The position numbers and the translations under genes are program-made. From Hyphobacterium sp. CCMP332 (GTDB lineage Bacteria; Pseudomonadota; Alphaproteobacteria; Caulobacterales; Maricaulaceae), in the NCBI RefSeq assembly GCF_014323565.1, contig NZ_CP058669.1:2259501-2323500 (forward strand): a stretch of 64,000 nucleotides of DNA, in the 5' to 3' direction. This document shows positions 62,687 to 64,000 of the stretch, piece after piece. The notes beneath the pieces were generated by a model that saw only the letters and a list, made by a program, of their open reading frames with translations, did not search any database and had not been told where the DNA came from. Numbering within the stretch: position 1 is the first letter of the stretch; the number at the start of each line of letters is the position of its first letter.

Positions 62687-63501
62687 ACCGGCTCGATCTT
62701 GCTGGTAAGACCGCCATCGTGACCGGTGCCGCCAGTGGCATCGGTGCCGCGCTGGCACGGGCGTTGGCGGATCGCGGCTGCAATCTGGCACTGGCCGATA
62801 TCAATGGCGATGGCCTGGAAGAGGTGGCCGCGAGCCTGCGCTCGAATGATCGCGGGGTCACGACTACGGTTCTGGACGTTGGCGATGAGGCGGCCATCAA
62901 CGCCTTTGCCGAAGAGGTCCGCAAAACCCATGGCGAAGCCCATCTCTTGTTCAATAATGCCGGTGTCGCGCTGGGTGGGCGTTTCGATCAGGTTACGCCG
63001 GACCAATTTGACTGGTTGATGAACATCAATCTGCATGGCGTTATCCGAATGACCCGGGCCTTCCTGCCTCTGATTCAGGATCAGGAGGAAGGTCACATCA
63101 CGAATATTTCCAGTATTTTCGGCGTGATCGCACCGGCCGGACAAACCGCCTATTCGGCGGCCAAATTCGGGGTTCGCGGATTTACCATGGCGCTGCGGCA
63201 TGAGCTCGCCGGCACCTCTGTGGGCGTGACCACAATCCACCCCGGCGGCGTGGCCACCAACATTGCCAAAAAAGCCCCAAGGGGGGAGGGCGTCACGGAT
63301 GAGGAATACGAGATGGCGATGAAGATGGCGGATCAGTCCCTCGTCATGCCGCCAGCCCGGGCTGCCGAAATCATTTTGCGGGGCGTGGAGAGGCGCAAGC
63401 CGCGTGTTTTTGTGGGTCGGGATGCCCACACCCTTATGTGGATGGAACGTCTGTTGCCGACGCGATACTGGAATACCATCAAACGTCGACTCAACGCCTG
63501 A
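62683..63501 (+). CDS. Short-chain dehydrogenase/reductase
   Basis: 272 residues. TGAASGIGAALARAL (14-28), NNAG (about 90), NISSI with the catalytic Ser, and YSAAK (Y and K of the triad) are intact. Probably supplies or consumes the ketone substrate of the upstream monooxygenase by alcohol-ketone interconversion, a common pairing. Overlaps that gene by ATGA. Confidence 0.93.
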   Translation: MNRLDLAGKTAIVTGAASGIGAALARALADRGCNLALADINGDGLEEVAASLRSNDRGVTTTVLDVGDEAAINAFAEEVRKTHGEAHLLFNNAGVALGGRFDQVTPDQFDWLMNINLHGVIRMTRAFLPLIQDQEEGHITNISSIFGVIAPAGQTAYSAAKFGVRGFTMALRHELAGTSVGVTTIHPGGVATNIAKKAPRGEGVTDEEYEMAMKMADQSLVMPPARAAEIILRGVERRKPRVFVGRDAHTLMWMERLLPTRYWNTIKRRLNA

Positions 63502-63521
63502 CCCTCTGATACAGGCGGCAG

Positions 63522-64000
63522 ATGTCTTACGAACTCGGATTTGACTGGAACCGCTCTGTGACGACAGGGCAGGATTGCCCGATCTGCCGGACACCCGGCC
63601 CGCACGCCCACAAGGTGACATCCTCTACACCTGCCAGCCCCGTTGGAAGGGCAGATTATTTCGAATGCAGGAACTGCCACGGCGTTTTTGCCGTTCCGTT
63701 TTCCTATCCCGACTATTCAGAAGACTATGATTTTGCAGACTATCTGAGATTCTATCAGGAGGTCGGTGCGGGTCTGGAAGCCATGACCCAGCCTCTGGAT
63801 CTGGCCCTGTCATTGCGGCCAGCGGCTTCGCTGATTGATGTCGGCTGCGGAGTGCCCTTTGTGGTCGACTATGCGCGCCGCGAATACGGCCTTCAGGCGG
63901 AAGGGCTCGATCCATCGAACTATGGCCGCCGGGGCGGCGAAAGCCTGGGCGTCGACGTGATCGGCGAACTCCTCGGGGCGGGTTCCCGGTTTGACGGCCA
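63522..64000 (+). CDS. SAM methyltransferase with N-terminal zinc-ribbon (cut by window edge)
   Basis: An open frame from ATG 63522 to the window end, 159 codons. Two CxxC pairs, DCPICR (about 19-22) and ECRNCH (about 49-52), form a zinc-binding module. LIDVGCGVPFVVDYARR at about 113 is the class I SAM-binding loop, followed by GLDPS. Such proteins often methylate sugars or small molecules in polysaccharide or secondary metabolism. The rest lies outside the window. Confidence 0.8.
   Translation, partial: MSYELGFDWNRSVTTGQDCPICRTPGPHAHKVTSSTPASPVGRADYFECRNCHGVFAVPFSYPDYSEDYDFADYLRFYQEVGAGLEAMTQPLDLALSLRPAASLIDVGCGVPFVVDYARREYGLQAEGLDPSNYGRRGGESLGVDVIGELLGAGSRFDG

Noticed and set aside
62626-63621. 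331-codon minus-strand frame
   Set aside because: Antisense to the SDR gene, whose motifs are unambiguous.
1-64000. tRNA, rRNA, CRISPR arrays, prophage or toxin-antitoxin systems
   Set aside because: No cloverleaf, rRNA core sequence, spaced repeat array, integrase or recognisable toxin was seen on either strand; a tRNAscan/Infernal run would be decisive.

Overview
The window is ordinary core chromosome of an alphaproteobacterium (G+C clearly above 50%). The best placement is near the Caulobacterales / Hyphomonadaceae / Maricaulaceae branch. The evidence is gene order: ppsR-maf-aroE-coaE-dnaQ runs leftward and hemE-hemH-hemJ-rho runs rightward from an AT-rich gap (38735-39187), as at the Caulobacter replication origin. 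About 8 kb further right come mnmE-mnmG-rsmG-parA-parB with two perfect parS sites. No rRNA, tRNA, CRISPR array, prophage or transposase was seen.

Layout. 0-5.8 kb: gshB (cut by the left edge), a BON lipoprotein, yraN, rsmI, an LpoA-like lipoprotein, hemW and rdgB. 5.85-7.1 kb: a small accessory island between rdgB and rph, holding a 38-residue membrane peptide, a DUF2975 membrane protein and a Cro/CI-type regulator, with palindromes before it and a nested hairpin after it. 7.1-19.1 kb: rph and the heat-shock set hrcA, grpE, a Ste24-like protease, a glutamate-synthase-like enzyme, a lipoprotein, alkB, dnaK, dnaJ, a TetR regulator and dapB. 19.1-21 kb: an unknown seven-helix membrane protein inserted between dapB and a YafY-type regulator. 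It is flanked by a perfect 34-bp direct repeat carrying the ribosome-binding site and first codons of the regulator gene.

21-30 kb: mixed housekeeping and accessory genes (VOC protein, AraC-OGT alkyltransferase, LysE exporter, nth, ATP-grasp enzyme, adenosine kinase family, GGDEF-EAL protein). 29.8-38.7 kb: hslV and hslU (split by an inverted VOC gene), Smr, mltA, Tim44-like, secB, dnaQ, coaE, aroE, maf, ppsR. 38.7-39.2 kb: putative oriC. 39.2-51.4 kb: haem genes, rho, GST, GDPD, dienelactone hydrolase, mnmE, mnmG, rsmG, parA, parB. 51.4-57.4 kb: a membrane protein, an orphan ABC ATPase, a zinc-finger protein, an SLC13 transporter and polA. 57.4-64 kb: a thioesterase, several small secreted or outer-membrane proteins of unknown role, a DUF1330 protein with a CTG start, a DUF1295 membrane enzyme, a Baeyer-Villiger-type monooxygenase plus SDR operon behind a TetR-type operator, and a methyltransferase cut by the right edge.

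How the parts work together. The centre is a replication and segregation hub (oriC, parS, ParA, ParB). Around it lie protein quality control (HrcA/GrpE/DnaK/DnaJ, HslVU, Ste24-like protease), tRNA/rRNA modification (MnmE, MnmG, RsmG, RsmI) and the last steps of haem synthesis. I do not see a clearly undescribed multi-gene system. The least explained loci are the duplicated regulator 5' end with coupled micro-ORFs (19.1-20.4 kb), the micropeptide-DUF2975-HTH island (5.85-7.12 kb) and the ribosome-binding-site hairpin before the Ste24-like protease (9757-9781).
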